Assembly (NCBI GenBank): GCA_019894715.1
Contig: JAGXOA010000192.1
Location: 1-51,840 of the forward strand
Source: Promethearchaeota archaeon
GTDB taxonomy: Archaea; Asgardarchaeota; Lokiarchaeia; Sigyniarchaeales; SOKP01
Length of the DNA: 51,840 nucleotides
Direction: 5' to 3'
Made by a program: the position numbers and the translations under genes. Below, piece by piece: positions 17,222-27,006 of the stretch. The stretch's first letter is position 1; the number at the start of each line of letters is the position of its first letter. The notes beneath the pieces were generated by a model. That model did no database searches, had not been told where the DNA came from, and saw only the letters and a list, made by a program, of their open reading frames with translations.

Positions 17222-20200
17222 TTGGAACCATTAAGTAAAAACTTAGATCTTTTAATATTAGAAGAAAAAATTTTAGAATTTTGGCAGAATAAAGATATAT
17301 ATTCAAAGATAAAATCAAAAGAAAAAGGAAAAGATGTATGGAGATTTATTGATGGACCTCCCTATACAACAGGTTCAATACATCTAGGTACCGCATGGAA
17401 TAAAATTCTAAAGGATTATTTAATTCGATATAAACGAATGCAAGGATTTAAAGTCACTGATACACCTGGTTATGATACTCATGGTTTACCTATTGAGGTT
17501 CAAATGGAAAAAATATTAAAAATAAAAAATAAACAAGAGATTTTCGACTATGGTGTTGATAAATTTATCATAAATTGTAAAGAATTTGCCCAAGAAAATC
17601 TTAAAGTTATGAACGAACAATTTAAAAGACTTGGATCCTATTTCTGGAATTGGGAAAATCCATACATTACTTTTAAAAATAGTTATATTGAAGGAATATG
17701 GTGGACTTTAAAAAAGGCATGGGAAAATGATTTTTTATATCAGTTCTACAGACCATTAAATTGTTGCCCTCGATGTGCTACTGCTCTTGCAAAACATGAG
17801 CACGAATATTTGAATGTGAAAGACACAAGTATTTTTGTCAAATTAAAATCTTCTGATATAGAAAAAACATATTTTATTATTTGGACAACAACTCCATGGA
17901 CATTAGTAGCAAATTCAGCAATTATGGCAAACCCAATTGCAGAATATGCTAAGGTCTATATTAAGGATTTAGATGAATATTGGATTTTGTCCAAAAATTC
18001 TATTACATTCTTTATCTCAGGACAATTAGGTCATAAATATAAAATTGACAAGAATTATATTGGTGAAGAATTAGAGGGTATGAAATATATCCATCCCTTA
18101 TTAGATGAAGTACCATTTCAAAAAGAATTAGGAAAAAAGAGTGAAAAAATGCATTCAATTCTTTTATCGGAAGAATATGTTTCTGCCGGTGAAGGTGTTG
18201 GATTAGTTCATATGGCTCCAGGACATGGGCCTGAAGATTTTGAAGTAGGAGTAAAGAATGGATTACCAATTTTTAATCCTGTTGAAATTAATGGATTATA
18301 TAATGATAAAGCTGGTAAATTCAAAGATAAATTTGTTTTTGACGCTAATAAAGAGATTATAAATCTTTTAAAAGAAAAGGGCACTCTAATTGATACAGAT
18401 GTAGTTGAACATGAATATGCTCATTGTTGGAGATGTAAATCTAAATTAGTATATATAGCTACAAAACAATGGTTTTTAAAAACGGAGAGCATTAAGCATG
18501 AATTATTAAAAAAAAATGAAGAAATCTATTGGATTCCTGAATGGGCCGGAAAGAAATGGTTTAAAAGCTGGTTAACATCTTTAAAAGACTGGTGTATATC
18601 TCGTCAACGCTTCTGGGGTATTCCTTTAAGCGTTTGGATCTGTGATGATAAAAAATGCGGAGATATAACTGTAATTGGGTCTGCTAAGGAATTAAAGGAA
18701 CTCGCTGGTAGCTGTCCTGATGACTTACATCGGCCTTGGATAGATAAAATCACATGGAAATGTGAAAAATGTAAAAAAGGGACAAAAAACAGAATTCCAG
18801 ATATTCTCGATGTATGGTTAGATTCAGGATCAGTTGTTTGGGCCGCTCAAGAAGTATATGATGGTGAAAGTCATTATGATACATGGACTCCGGCAGATTT
18901 CATAATGGAAGGGAAAGATCAAATAAGAGGTTGGTTTAATAGTCTTTTATGTAGTGCAATGATATCATCTAAACGTAAGAATTATAACGCATGTTATATG
19001 CATGGATGGGTTATGAAAAAAAATGAGAAAATGAGTAAATCTCTTGGTAATTTTATTGGACCTGAGGACTTAATCAATGGTACCTTGAAAGAACTACAAC
19101 AAAAGAAATCATATTCAAAAATTAAAGGTATTGAGACATTTCGATTTTATTGCATTGGAGCTACTCAACCAGGAAGAGATTTAAATTTTAGTGTGAAAGA
19201 ATATGCAGATACATACAGAATCATAAATACAATATGGAATATTTATGTATATGCAAATGAGAAATGTAGATTAGCAGAATTTAATCCTTCTAAACATAAA
19301 TACGATATTAATAAAATGAATATAACTGATAAATGGGTTATATCAAGATTACACTCCACCATTAAGAAGATTACAAAAATATCGAATGAATATAAACTTC
19401 CATTGATTACTGAGACTTTAAGAGACTTTATTGTAAATGACCTTAGTAGATGGTACATTGTTTTAATTCGGGATAAAATTGAAATATATGCTGATGATTC
19501 AGTGAAATATTCAATTCTATCTTTATTATATGAGGTTCTACTTAAAGTATTATTGTTATTAGCTCCAGTTAATCCTATGTTATCTGAAGATATTTATCAT
19601 AAAATGTTTAAATCCAATATGAAATCAATGGACTTAGAGGAAACAGACAGTATTCATCTACAAAATTGGCCAAAAGCAGAAGAAAAGCTGATTGATGAGG
19701 AATTAGAAGAACAAATGATATTCACCCAAGAATTAATTGAAGAAGCCAGAGCATTAAAAGACGAAAATAGGATTAGACTGAGATGGCCAAATAAGAAAAT
19801 TGTAATAGAAACCGAAGAAAAAATACCCGAAGAAGAATTCCTAAATATATTCAAAAAAACAGTTAATGTAAAAGATTTGGAGATTAAGAAATCATTTAAA
19901 GCTAATGATGCTTATATAAAAACTGATTCAAAATATGGAACTATTTATTTAGATAAGAGTGTAGATGAAAATATTCTAACAGAGAGAGTTATTAATGATC
20001 TTATTAGAAACATTCAATTCTCAAGAAAAGTAAATAAATTTCAAGTAGGTGAGAAAATTTCACTCAAGATTGGTACGAATACCAATTATTTAAATCAGTA
20101 TATCGAAAATTCAAAAGATCTTATCTCCAATAAAGTATCTGCTAATGCTTTTGAAGTTTATAATGAAGACATAAAAGATGATAAAAATGAGATCTATGAA

Positions 20201-20362
20201 GAACTTAAATTATGTGCTAATAAAGACTGTTCAGCTTCATTAAAAAATAATTTAATTAAAAAATTCGAAAAACAATCAACTATAAAATGTCCACATTGTG
20301 AAACAGAATTAAAAGTTGATAGCACAAAAACAATTTCTTTTACTTATGAAAAGAATATATAA
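17222..20362 (+). CDS. ileS: isoleucyl-tRNA synthetase
   Basis: A 1046-residue class I synthetase charging tRNA-Ile. HLGT (54-57) in the GSIHLGTAWNKIL context is the HIGH signature. KMSKSLGN lies near residue 602, and the editing domain sits between (TTTPWTL, GEGVGLVHMAPGHG). Cys pairs in the C terminus (CANKDC, CPHCE) form a zinc site of the archaeal/eukaryotic-type enzyme. WKCEKCKKGT in the middle is another Cys cluster. The frame opens with TTG at 17222, because the nearest ATG upstream runs into a stop. Archaeal IleRS proteins start at this point relative to the LEEKILEFW motif. It is a housekeeping gene between the RWD-RING gene and the glycan island and ends 10 bases from a convergent SDR gene. 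Confidence 0.96.
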   Translation: MEPLSKNLDLLILEEKILEFWQNKDIYSKIKSKEKGKDVWRFIDGPPYTTGSIHLGTAWNKILKDYLIRYKRMQGFKVTDTPGYDTHGLPIEVQMEKILKIKNKQEIFDYGVDKFIINCKEFAQENLKVMNEQFKRLGSYFWNWENPYITFKNSYIEGIWWTLKKAWENDFLYQFYRPLNCCPRCATALAKHEHEYLNVKDTSIFVKLKSSDIEKTYFIIWTTTPWTLVANSAIMANPIAEYAKVYIKDLDEYWILSKNSITFFISGQLGHKYKIDKNYIGEELEGMKYIHPLLDEVPFQKELGKKSEKMHSILLSEEYVSAGEGVGLVHMAPGHGPEDFEVGVKNGLPIFNPVEINGLYNDKAGKFKDKFVFDANKEIINLLKEKGTLIDTDVVEHEYAHCWRCKSKLVYIATKQWFLKTESIKHELLKKNEEIYWIPEWAGKKWFKSWLTSLKDWCISRQRFWGIPLSVWICDDKKCGDITVIGSAKELKELAGSCPDDLHRPWIDKITWKCEKCKKGTKNRIPDILDVWLDSGSVVWAAQEVYDGESHYDTWTPADFIMEGKDQIRGWFNSLLCSAMISSKRKNYNACYMHGWVMKKNEKMSKSLGNFIGPEDLINGTLKELQQKKSYSKIKGIETFRFYCIGATQPGRDLNFSVKEYADTYRIINTIWNIYVYANEKCRLAEFNPSKHKYDINKMNITDKWVISRLHSTIKKITKISNEYKLPLITETLRDFIVNDLSRWYIVLIRDKIEIYADDSVKYSILSLLYEVLLKVLLLLAPVNPMLSEDIYHKMFKSNMKSMDLEETDSIHLQNWPKAEEKLIDEELEEQMIFTQELIEEARALKDENRIRLRWPNKKIVIETEEKIPEEEFLNIFKKTVNVKDLEIKKSFKANDAYIKTDSKYGTIYLDKSVDENILTERVINDLIRNIQFSRKVNKFQVGEKISLKIGTNTNYLNQYIENSKDLISNKVSANAFEVYNEDIKDDKNEIYEELKLCANKDCSASLKNNLIKKFEKQSTIKCPHCETELKVDSTKTISFTYEKNI

Positions 20363-20371
20363 TTTTTCTTT

Positions 20372-21418
20372 TCACTTTTTATAATTTTTGTAATAATTTA
20401 TCCAATAATTAAACATTTCTTTCAAAAATTCTTCAACTGATTGTTGAATTTCAAAGTTTAGTTCTTCTCTAATATTAGAATTATCTCCTAGTATAATATC
20501 CTCATCAGTTTTTCTTAGTTTTTCAGGTTTATTTTCGATAACTTTTATTTTTTTTGAAGAAAAACTTAAAGATATTTCCAGAACCTTTCTTATCTGTATT
20601 TTCCTATTTGAACAAACATTATATGTCTCACCAGATCTTCCTTTCTCTGCACCCAACCAAATTGCTTGAATTGTGTCTTTAATACCCATTATATCTCTAT
20701 ATGGATCCAAATTCCCAACTTCAATTATAGGTGCTACCATATCCAATTCAATTTGAGCTACTTTTTGAATAAAATCAGAACAAGCATCATTTGTTTTTCT
20801 TGGTCCTGTTTGGTTAAAAAATCTCAGATTTACAATATCAATATTGAAATTTAAATAATATTGTCTTGCCATAAGCTCCGTAGCAATTTTACTAATACCA
20901 TAAGGGTGAATTGCTTTTAGTGGATCTGATTCTTTTAAAGCTCTTTTGATTTCTTTAGTTGTCGTTCCATAAGCGGCACTTGAACCCGCTAAAACAACTC
21001 TACAATCAATATTATATTTTTTTATTGGTTCAAAAATGTTTATTGTACCAATTATATTTGTTTGAATTGTTGAACGAGGATTTTCCCATGAAGGAATAAC
21101 ATAAGGTTGGGCAGCAAAATGATATATTATATTAGGTTTAATTTTATAAATCAATTGTTCTACTAGCTCAAAATCATTTATATCAACTTCTAAAATTTTT
21201 AAATGCTTTTCATTAGTTGGAATTTTGATTTTTTTATCCAAATAAGCTTCATTTTCTATATCTTGATATTTCTTAGAACTATCTAAATAATGAGCTAAGT
21301 TATGCATTGAACTATTTGGTTTTATAAAAGCAAAAATAAAAAAACCTTTTTTTAATAAAAAATCAACTAGATGGGAGCCTAAAAATCCATCCGAACCTGT
21401 TATTATTACATTTCTCAT
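20372..21418 (-). CDS. extended SDR, GDP-4-keto-6-deoxymannose reductase (RMD)-like
   Basis: A 348-residue SDR with GSDGFLGSHL (about 8-17), HFAAQPYVIPSW and SSAAYGTTT. The catalytic pair is YGISK and a later segment reads FFNQTGPRKTND. The Phe-Asn-x-Thr-Gly-Pro motif is characteristic of the GDP-mannose dehydratase/reductase branch. The Ser-Ser-Ala in place of Ser-Glu argues against a 4,6-dehydratase and for a reductase or epimerase. It is divergent from hddA with a 160-base gap, so a GDP-linked heptose or mannose intermediate is a sensible substrate. The GMD-like enzyme encoded at 31208-32365 could supply the 4-keto sugar. Confidence 0.72.
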   Translation of the reverse strand: MRNVIITGSDGFLGSHLVDFLLKKGFFIFAFIKPNSSMHNLAHYLDSSKKYQDIENEAYLDKKIKIPTNEKHLKILEVDINDFELVEQLIYKIKPNIIYHFAAQPYVIPSWENPRSTIQTNIIGTINIFEPIKKYNIDCRVVLAGSSAAYGTTTKEIKRALKESDPLKAIHPYGISKIATELMARQYYLNFNIDIVNLRFFNQTGPRKTNDACSDFIQKVAQIELDMVAPIIEVGNLDPYRDIMGIKDTIQAIWLGAEKGRSGETYNVCSNRKIQIRKVLEISLSFSSKKIKVIENKPEKLRKTDEDIILGDNSNIREELNFEIQQSVEEFLKEMFNYWINYYKNYKK

Positions 21419-21578
21419 GAAATTATTCTCATTTAAAAATATTTTTTTTCATTTGATATAATACAAATTAAATCATTAAATTTATTGAAATTAGATTTAG
21501 AGTAACTTCGAAATTTTATAATAATCAATACATTATATCAATAAAAGTAGAAAATAATAGACATAAAATAGAATTATT

Positions 21579-22592
21579 ATGATTATTCGATCTAAAGCTC
21601 CTTTTCGTGTAAGTTTTGGTGGTGGTGGTACTGATATGCCTCCATATTGTTTGGATCATGGGGGATGTGTAATAAGCACTACAATTGATAGACATGTTTA
21701 TGTATCAATTAAACCAAGAGATGATAATTATGTTCACATAAATGCTATTAATTTTAATGAAAAATATATTTTCCAAATAGGAGATAATGATTATTCTACC
21801 AGATTTGAAGTAATTAAAGGTGTTATTAATTACTTGAAGGTCGATAAAGGATTTGATATTACTATATTTTCGGAATTACCTGTAGGATCCGGTATGGGCG
21901 GATCATCTTCCCTTGCTGTAGCTCTAATTGGTGCCTTTGATAAATATTACAATTTTGGATATAATAAACATGAAATAGCTCAAAAAGCTTATGACATAGA
22001 AAGAATTGAATTAAATCAAAAAGGAGGATATCAAGATCAATTTGCAGCATCATATGGGGGATTTAACTTCATAAAATTCAAAAATGAGGTAGAAGTAATA
22101 CCAATAAAGACATCTATTGATATGATTAATGAACTTCAACATTGTATGATAATGTGTTATGTAGGTGGTTCACATTTCTCTTCAGATATCCAAGATAATG
22201 TATTAGAAGGTTATCAAATAAAAAGAAAATCCTTCATGGAATCAATGGATGATTTAAAGAAAGTTGCATATGGAATGAAAGATATTATTGAATCAAAAGA
22301 CCTAAATAATATTAAACAATTTGGTGATTTATTACATCAAGGTTGGCTGGCAAAAAAAAGTCTTAGCAATAAAATCTCGAATAAAAATATAGAAAACTTT
22401 TATATTAGTTCAAGAAAATTAGGTGTAATTGGAGGAAAGCTTTTAGGGGCAGGTGGTGGAGGACACCTATTATTATTCTCCGAATCCAATCATAAATATG
22501 AAGTAATTGATGAATTGGAAAAAAAAGGTGGAAAAATAATAAATTTTCATTTTAATCCTAATGGATTAGAAGTGTGGAAAATAGATAATTAA
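21579..22592 (+). CDS. hddA: D-glycero-alpha-D-manno-heptose 7-phosphate kinase
   Basis: A 337-residue GHMP kinase. APFRVSFGGGGTDMPPY at the N terminus is the signature of the HddA/fucokinase-like sugar kinases. LPVGSGMGGSSSLAVAL (about 101-117) is the ATP-binding GHMP motif, and LLGAGGGGHLLLF near residue 305 is the C-terminal glycine-rich motif. It phosphorylates heptose 7-phosphate at O1 to the alpha-1,7-bisphosphate of the GDP-heptose route. It is the first gene of a nine-gene plus-strand operon that also has gmhA and gmhB, which makes the assignment firm. The nucleotidyltransferase HddC that would complete GDP-heptose is not in the window. A TATA-like ACATTATATCAAT sits near 21530. Confidence 0.88.
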   Translation: MIIRSKAPFRVSFGGGGTDMPPYCLDHGGCVISTTIDRHVYVSIKPRDDNYVHINAINFNEKYIFQIGDNDYSTRFEVIKGVINYLKVDKGFDITIFSELPVGSGMGGSSSLAVALIGAFDKYYNFGYNKHEIAQKAYDIERIELNQKGGYQDQFAASYGGFNFIKFKNEVEVIPIKTSIDMINELQHCMIMCYVGGSHFSSDIQDNVLEGYQIKRKSFMESMDDLKKVAYGMKDIIESKDLNNIKQFGDLLHQGWLAKKSLSNKISNKNIENFYISSRKLGVIGGKLLGAGGGGHLLLFSESNHKYEVIDELEKKGGKIINFHFNPNGLEVWKIDN

Positions 22593-22683
22593 TCCCAAAC
22601 AAAATAAAAATAGTGGTTATCTTTTTTTTTTACCTTTGTTTATTAAAATAAATTTAAAAAAAAATTTCCAAAATTATAATATT

Positions 22684-23250
22684 ATGAAAAAAGAAATTAT
22701 ATCCATAATAGATGAATCTATTAAAATAAAAGAAAAATTAAAAAATCAAGCAGAATTAATAGCTGATATTTCAAAAAAGATAATAGAAGCATATAAAAAT
22801 CATAAAAAAGTCGTTGTATTTGGAAATGGTGGAAGTGCTGCTGATGCTCAACATATAGTGGCTGAGTTTGTCGGTAAATTCTATATGGATAGAGAATCAT
22901 TACCTGCTTTAGCTTTAAGTACTAATACTTCAAGTCTGACTGCCACAGCAAATGATTTTGGTTATGATAATGTGTTTGAAAGACAAGTATCATCACTCGT
23001 TAATAAAGGAGATATTGTAATTGGTATTAGCACTTCTGGCAATTCTCCGAATGTTATAAAAGGTCTTGAAAAAGCAAAAAATAAAGATGCAATTACTATT
23101 GGATTCACAGGAGAGAAAGAAAACTTTATAGAAAAAATCGTCGATTATTGCTTGAAAGTACCCTCAACAGATACACCTCGTATTCAAGAAGGTCATATAA
23201 CAATAGGACATATTATTTGTTATTTGGTTGAAAAAGAGATCTTTAGTTGA
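22684..23250 (+). CDS. gmhA: sedoheptulose 7-phosphate isomerase
   Basis: A SIS-domain protein of 188 residues from the ATG at 22684. An upstream in-frame TTG at 22636 would add 16 unlikely lysine/asparagine-rich residues. VVFGNGGSAADAQHIVAEFVGKF contains the phosphate-binding Ser and the zinc-ligand His typical of GmhA. STNTSSLTATANDFGY and GISTSGNSPNV complete the active site, and TPRIQEGHITIGHI provides the C-terminal Glu and His residues. The reaction turns sedoheptulose 7-phosphate into D-glycero-D-manno-heptose 7-phosphate. In the operon it follows the kinase and precedes three genes able to make sedoheptulose 7-phosphate. Confidence 0.92.
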   Translation: MKKEIISIIDESIKIKEKLKNQAELIADISKKIIEAYKNHKKVVVFGNGGSAADAQHIVAEFVGKFYMDRESLPALALSTNTSSLTATANDFGYDNVFERQVSSLVNKGDIVIGISTSGNSPNVIKGLEKAKNKDAITIGFTGEKENFIEKIVDYCLKVPSTDTPRIQEGHITIGHIICYLVEKEIFS

Positions 23251-23264
23251 AGGAAGTATTTAAA

Positions 23265-23891
23265 ATGAAGAAAGTAGCTGTAGCATTACATGCCATTGAA
23301 AATGTTAATTTGGATTTGATTAAAAAGTTAATAAACTTAGATTTTATTCATATAGACGTTATGGATGGTATTTTTGTTAATAATACTATGTTGAATTTGG
23401 AGCTCTTTAAAACTATAAAAGAAAATTTTAAAATCCCAATTATTGCACACTTGATGGTTAAAAACCCAATTGATTATATTCAAAAAATAATTCAATATGT
23501 AGATGTGTTTTTTTTTCATATAGAAGCAGAAGATTCCACAAATTTAGTTATCAAAGAATTAAAAAAATATAAGAAAGGAATTGGATTAGTTCTTAATCCT
23601 CCAACACCTATTATAAAAATTGTTCCCTTTTTAGAAGATATAGATTTTATTCTTGTTATGGGTGTAAATCCCGGATGGTCTGGTCAGAAATTTATTCCAG
23701 AAACGATTGAAAAAGTTAATAAAATCTCTAAGTATAAAGATAAATTTAGCTTTGAGATTGATGTTGATGGAGGAGTTAATTTGGAAAATGGTAAGTTGCT
23801 CATAAATGCAGATATTTTAAGTAGTTCAAGTACAATTTTAAATGCTATAGATCCCAATAAAGTGATTAATTCAATAAAAAACCTAACCTAA
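23265..23891 (+). CDS. ribulose-phosphate 3-epimerase family protein
   Basis: A TIM-barrel protein of 208 residues from the ATG at 23265. An upstream TTG at 23247 in the stop region of gmhA is less likely, and GAAGGAAG precedes the ATG as a ribosome binding site. Active-site features of ribulose-phosphate epimerases are present: HIDVMDG, AHLMV, MGVNPGWSGQKF and EIDVDGGVN. It would interconvert ribulose and xylulose 5-phosphates. Placed between gmhA and gmhB with transketolase downstream, its job is probably to feed xylulose 5-phosphate into sedoheptulose 7-phosphate formation. The N-terminal strand (VALHAIENVN) departs from the usual SILSAD, so another heptulose-phosphate substrate is possible. 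Confidence 0.82.
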   Translation: MKKVAVALHAIENVNLDLIKKLINLDFIHIDVMDGIFVNNTMLNLELFKTIKENFKIPIIAHLMVKNPIDYIQKIIQYVDVFFFHIEAEDSTNLVIKELKKYKKGIGLVLNPPTPIIKIVPFLEDIDFILVMGVNPGWSGQKFIPETIEKVNKISKYKDKFSFEIDVDGGVNLENGKLLINADILSSSSTILNAIDPNKVINSIKNLT

Positions 23892-23892
23892 A

Positions 23893-24441
23893 ATGAAAGA
23901 TAAGAATGTCGCAATTTTTTTAGATAGAGATGGAGTAATTAATAAAGAAGTAAATTATCTTGCAGATCCTGATAAGTTTATTTTGTTAGAAGGGACTATA
24001 GAAGCACTTAAAATTCTAGTTAGTAAAGGTTATCTTTTAATTTTAATTACTAATCAAGCAGGTATTGCGAGAGGATATTTTACAGAAACTAAACTTACTG
24101 AAATACATGATAAAATGAATAAGATTTTTAAGGAAAATACAACTTCTCTTGATGATATTTTTTATTGTCCTCATCATCCAATGTTCACTGGTCCATGTGA
24201 ATGCAGAAAACCTAATCCAGGTATGATTATTGAAGCAAAAAAAAAATATAATATAGATCTTGAGAACTCTTACATGGTTGGGGATACTTTGAATGATATT
24301 AAAACGGGTAAAAATGCAGGATGTAAAACAGTTTTGGTTTTAACTGGACATGGAACTGTTGAAAAAGAGAAAATAAATGAAATTAAACCAAATTATATTT
24401 ATAATAATCTATTGCAATTTGCCGAAAATATAAAATTGTAA
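23893..24441 (+). CDS. gmhB: D-glycero-D-manno-heptose 1,7-bisphosphate 7-phosphatase
   Basis: A 182-residue HAD phosphatase with FLDRDGVIN (nucleophile Asp and acid/base Asp) and ITNQAGIARG. A zinc loop CPHHPMFTGPCECRKPNPGM and GDTLNDIKTGKNAG supply the remaining metal and catalytic ligands. The Cys/His zinc loop is specific to the GmhB/histidinol-phosphate phosphatase subgroup. It removes the 7-phosphate from heptose bisphosphate after HddA. It starts one base after the epimerase stop. The pathway step after it, transfer of a nucleotide to heptose 1-phosphate, is not encoded nearby. Confidence 0.92.
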   Translation: MKDKNVAIFLDRDGVINKEVNYLADPDKFILLEGTIEALKILVSKGYLLILITNQAGIARGYFTETKLTEIHDKMNKIFKENTTSLDDIFYCPHHPMFTGPCECRKPNPGMIIEAKKKYNIDLENSYMVGDTLNDIKTGKNAGCKTVLVLTGHGTVEKEKINEIKPNYIYNNLLQFAENIKL

Positions 24442-24482
24442 TAAAGATTATTATGACTAAAAAAATAATGTAGTGAAATTAG

Positions 24483-25142
24483 ATGAAATTTTTTATTGAT
24501 ACTGCTAATTTAGAACAAATAAAAGAATACCAGGAATTAGGTATTCTAGATGGAGTTACTACAAATCCAAGTCTTTTAGCCAAAGAGGGTATCGAACCAA
24601 TGGAACAATTAAAAAAAATTTGTGAAATTGTAGATGGACCTGTTAGTGGTGAAGTTATAGGATTAAAAACTGAAGAAATGGTAAACGAAGCGAGAGAATT
24701 GATAAAAATAGCTTCAAATATTGTCATTAAAATTCCCTTTACTAAAGATGGGATTAAAGCAGTTAAAATATTAGAACCTGAAGGGATTAAAACTAATGTT
24801 ACTCTTGTTTTTTCCCAAAATCAAGTATTAATTGCCGCAAAGGCAGGTGCTACCTATATTAGTCCCTTTATTGGTAGATTAATGGATAGTGGTCAAAATG
24901 AGATTGATATGCTAAAGGAAAGTATGAAAATCATAAAAATATATGATTACAAGTCTGAAATAATTGCAGCGTCAATAAGAAATGCAAGACATGTAATTGA
25001 ATCAGCTAAAATGGGTGTTCATATTGCTACAATTCCTTTTGGTGTTTTAGAAAAAATGTTTAAACACCCAAAAACAGAAGAGGGAGTAAAAGCATTTTTA
25101 AAAGATTGGGAAAAATTACAGACTCAATTAAAAAAAAAATAA
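24483..25142 (+). CDS. transaldolase (TalC/MipB-type, short form)
   Basis: A 219-residue TIM barrel of the short transaldolase/fructose-6-phosphate aldolase family. [16 protein letters not shown] and [13 protein letters not shown] open the fold. [14 protein letters not shown] holds the Schiff-base Lys. [11 protein letters not shown] and [10 protein letters not shown] follow. The Phe in SPFIGR occupies the place where fructose-6-phosphate aldolases have Tyr, which favours true transaldolase activity. It would make sedoheptulose 7-phosphate from erythrose 4-phosphate and fructose 6-phosphate. Its position inside the heptose operon supports a supply role there rather than general carbon metabolism. 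Confidence 0.88.
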   Translation: MKFFIDTANLEQIKEYQELGILDGVTTNPSLLAKEGIEPMEQLKKICEIVDGPVSGEVIGLKTEEMVNEARELIKIASNIVIKIPFTKDGIKAVKILEPEGIKTNVTLVFSQNQVLIAAKAGATYISPFIGRLMDSGQNEIDMLKESMKIIKIYDYKSEIIAASIRNARHVIESAKMGVHIATIPFGVLEKMFKHPKTEEGVKAFLKDWEKLQTQLKKK

Positions 25143-25157
25143 TATAATTCCTTAAAA

Positions 25158-26141
25158 ATGAATCTTATTGAAGGTATAGAAAGTTGGAATAAGAAAAAAG
25201 TCTTAATAATCGGAGAAGCCTTATTAGACAAATATATAACGGGTCAAGCTGATAGAATTTCTCCTGATGCCCCAGTTCCTAATATAAAAATCGAAGGAAA
25301 CTCTACTTATTTGGGGGGGATTGGACTTGTTTTAAGATTTATAAAATCCTTAGGTGGGATACCAAAAATCTGTACTATTATAGGAAATGATTATGAAGGA
25401 GAATTCTTTCTGAAGAAATTAAAAGAATTATCAATAGAAACATCTGGAATTTTAATTGATGATACTATTAGTACACCTCAAATAACCAGAATTAAAGCAA
25501 TGAATCAACATATTCTACGATTAGAGACTGATTATAATCAAAATATACCAAATTCAACTCTTAATAAATTTATTGAAAAAATAATATCTACAGAATCAGA
25601 TTTAGATTCTATTTTGATATTGGATTATGGAATAGGAGGATTATTTCAAGATATTTTTATAAACAATCTAATCATCAAATTAAAACAAAATTTTTCAGTC
25701 CCTATAATTGCTCGTCCAAATATAAACAATTATTACCTATACGAAGATATAGACATGATTAGATTACACCTCAAAAATGCTCTTAATGCATTATCTATAG
25801 AATGCTGTAATGATACCAGTGTTTCAATCGTTGGGAAAAAAATTATAAATACCACTAAAACTAAAAGTGTTTTACTCAATCATATTGAATCTAAATCTTA
25901 TTTATTTGAAAATAAAAAAGAAAATTTTGAAATTGTTCCATCCTCATTAAACACTCCTGTTAGAAGCTATGTAACTGTGGGTAGTATTATTATGGCAATT
26001 TTAGGTTTAACTTATGCAAATAAATTTCCTCCATTAAAAGCTGCAGAGTTGGCTATTAAAGCTGCTTGTTTTTCAGCTTCATTACCCCCTATTGAATTTT
26101 TTAATCAAGAAAAACTGATAAATAATATTTCAAAAGAATAG
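25158..26141 (+). CDS. HldE/PfkB-like protein lacking the kinase catalytic motif
   Basis: A 327-residue ribokinase-fold protein. The start of the fold (VLIIGEALLDKYITGQADRI, then SPDAPVPNIKIE) matches the first domain of HldE/RfaE heptose-phosphate kinases. However, the substrate-binding GGAANVA becomes GGIGLVLRF. The catalytic DVTGAGDTVIATL stretch aligns with SYVTVGSIIMAIL, so the Gly-Ala-Gly-Asp anion hole and the base Asp are gone. There is also no C-terminal cytidylyltransferase domain. It is in frame throughout and spaced 15 and 8 bases from its neighbours, so it looks like a maintained gene rather than debris. A sugar-phosphate sensor, a regulator or a structural partner of the heptose enzymes is possible; kinase activity seems unlikely. 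Confidence 0.7.
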   Translation: MNLIEGIESWNKKKVLIIGEALLDKYITGQADRISPDAPVPNIKIEGNSTYLGGIGLVLRFIKSLGGIPKICTIIGNDYEGEFFLKKLKELSIETSGILIDDTISTPQITRIKAMNQHILRLETDYNQNIPNSTLNKFIEKIISTESDLDSILILDYGIGGLFQDIFINNLIIKLKQNFSVPIIARPNINNYYLYEDIDMIRLHLKNALNALSIECCNDTSVSIVGKKIINTTKTKSVLLNHIESKSYLFENKKENFEIVPSSLNTPVRSYVTVGSIIMAILGLTYANKFPPLKAAELAIKAACFSASLPPIEFFNQEKLINNISKE

Positions 26142-26149
26142 TAATAAGC

Positions 26150-27004
26150 ATGGAAATCTCACAAACAGAAGAAAAAGAATTATCAGTAGATATTTTAGAG
26201 ATCAAAAAAGAAATATTAAAAATGATCTGGTTAGCTCAATCAGGCCATCCGGGAGGATCATTATCATGTATTAGTTTAATTTATATTTTGTATAAGAATA
26301 TCATGAATATTGATTCTAACAATCCAAACTGGGAAGATAGGGATATTTTTATTCTTAGTAAAGGGCATGCTGCTCCTGCTTTGTATGCTGTTTTATCTAA
26401 AGTAGGATTTATAAAAAAAGAAGATTTGTTCACTCTTAGGAAATTTGGTTCAAAACTTCAAGGGCATCCAACGAAAAATTTAAAGTTAGGAATAGAAATA
26501 TCTACCGGATCTTTAGGTATGGGTTTTTCTACCAGTATAGGATGTGCTTTAGCAGCTAAATTAGACAATAAAGATAAAAAAATATTTGCTCTATTAGGTG
26601 ATGGTGAATTAAATGAAGGAGTTATATGGGAAGCTGCTATGGCAGCAAGTCATTATAAACTGGATAATCTCATAGCAGTTATCGATAGAAATGGTATTCA
26701 AAGTGATGGCTCAACTGAAGAGATTATGGCATTAGAACCTTTAGCAGACAAATGGAAAGCATTTGGGTGGCATGTAATAGAAATAGATGGCTCTAATATA
26801 AAAGATATCATTAATGGCTTTGAAAAAGCATGTAATACTTTTCGTAAACCCACAGTCATTATATCATATTTAATAAAGGGAAGTGATGTTTCTTTTATGG
26901 AACATACAAAAAAATATCATGGAAAACCTCCAAATAAAGAAGAATATGAAATTGCGATTACTGAAATTGATAAACAAATAAAACGAATTCAAGGTGATTT
27001 GTAG
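26150..27004 (+). CDS. transketolase, N-terminal (TPP-binding) subunit
   Basis: A 284-residue split transketolase half. WLAQSGHPGGSLS and LSKGHAAPALYAVL are active-site His motifs, and LGDGELNEGVIWEAAM followed by DRNGIQ is the thiamine diphosphate motif. Length and end point are those of archaeal and bacterial two-subunit transketolases. The partner begins two bases after the stop. Together they transfer a two-carbon ketol unit, giving sedoheptulose 7-phosphate from xylulose and ribose 5-phosphates. Placed in the heptose operon, the pair is probably dedicated to precursor supply. Confidence 0.93.
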   Translation: MEISQTEEKELSVDILEIKKEILKMIWLAQSGHPGGSLSCISLIYILYKNIMNIDSNNPNWEDRDIFILSKGHAAPALYAVLSKVGFIKKEDLFTLRKFGSKLQGHPTKNLKLGIEISTGSLGMGFSTSIGCALAAKLDNKDKKIFALLGDGELNEGVIWEAAMAASHYKLDNLIAVIDRNGIQSDGSTEEIMALEPLADKWKAFGWHVIEIDGSNIKDIINGFEKACNTFRKPTVIISYLIKGSDVSFMEHTKKYHGKPPNKEEYEIAITEIDKQIKRIQGDL

Positions 27005-27006
27005 AA

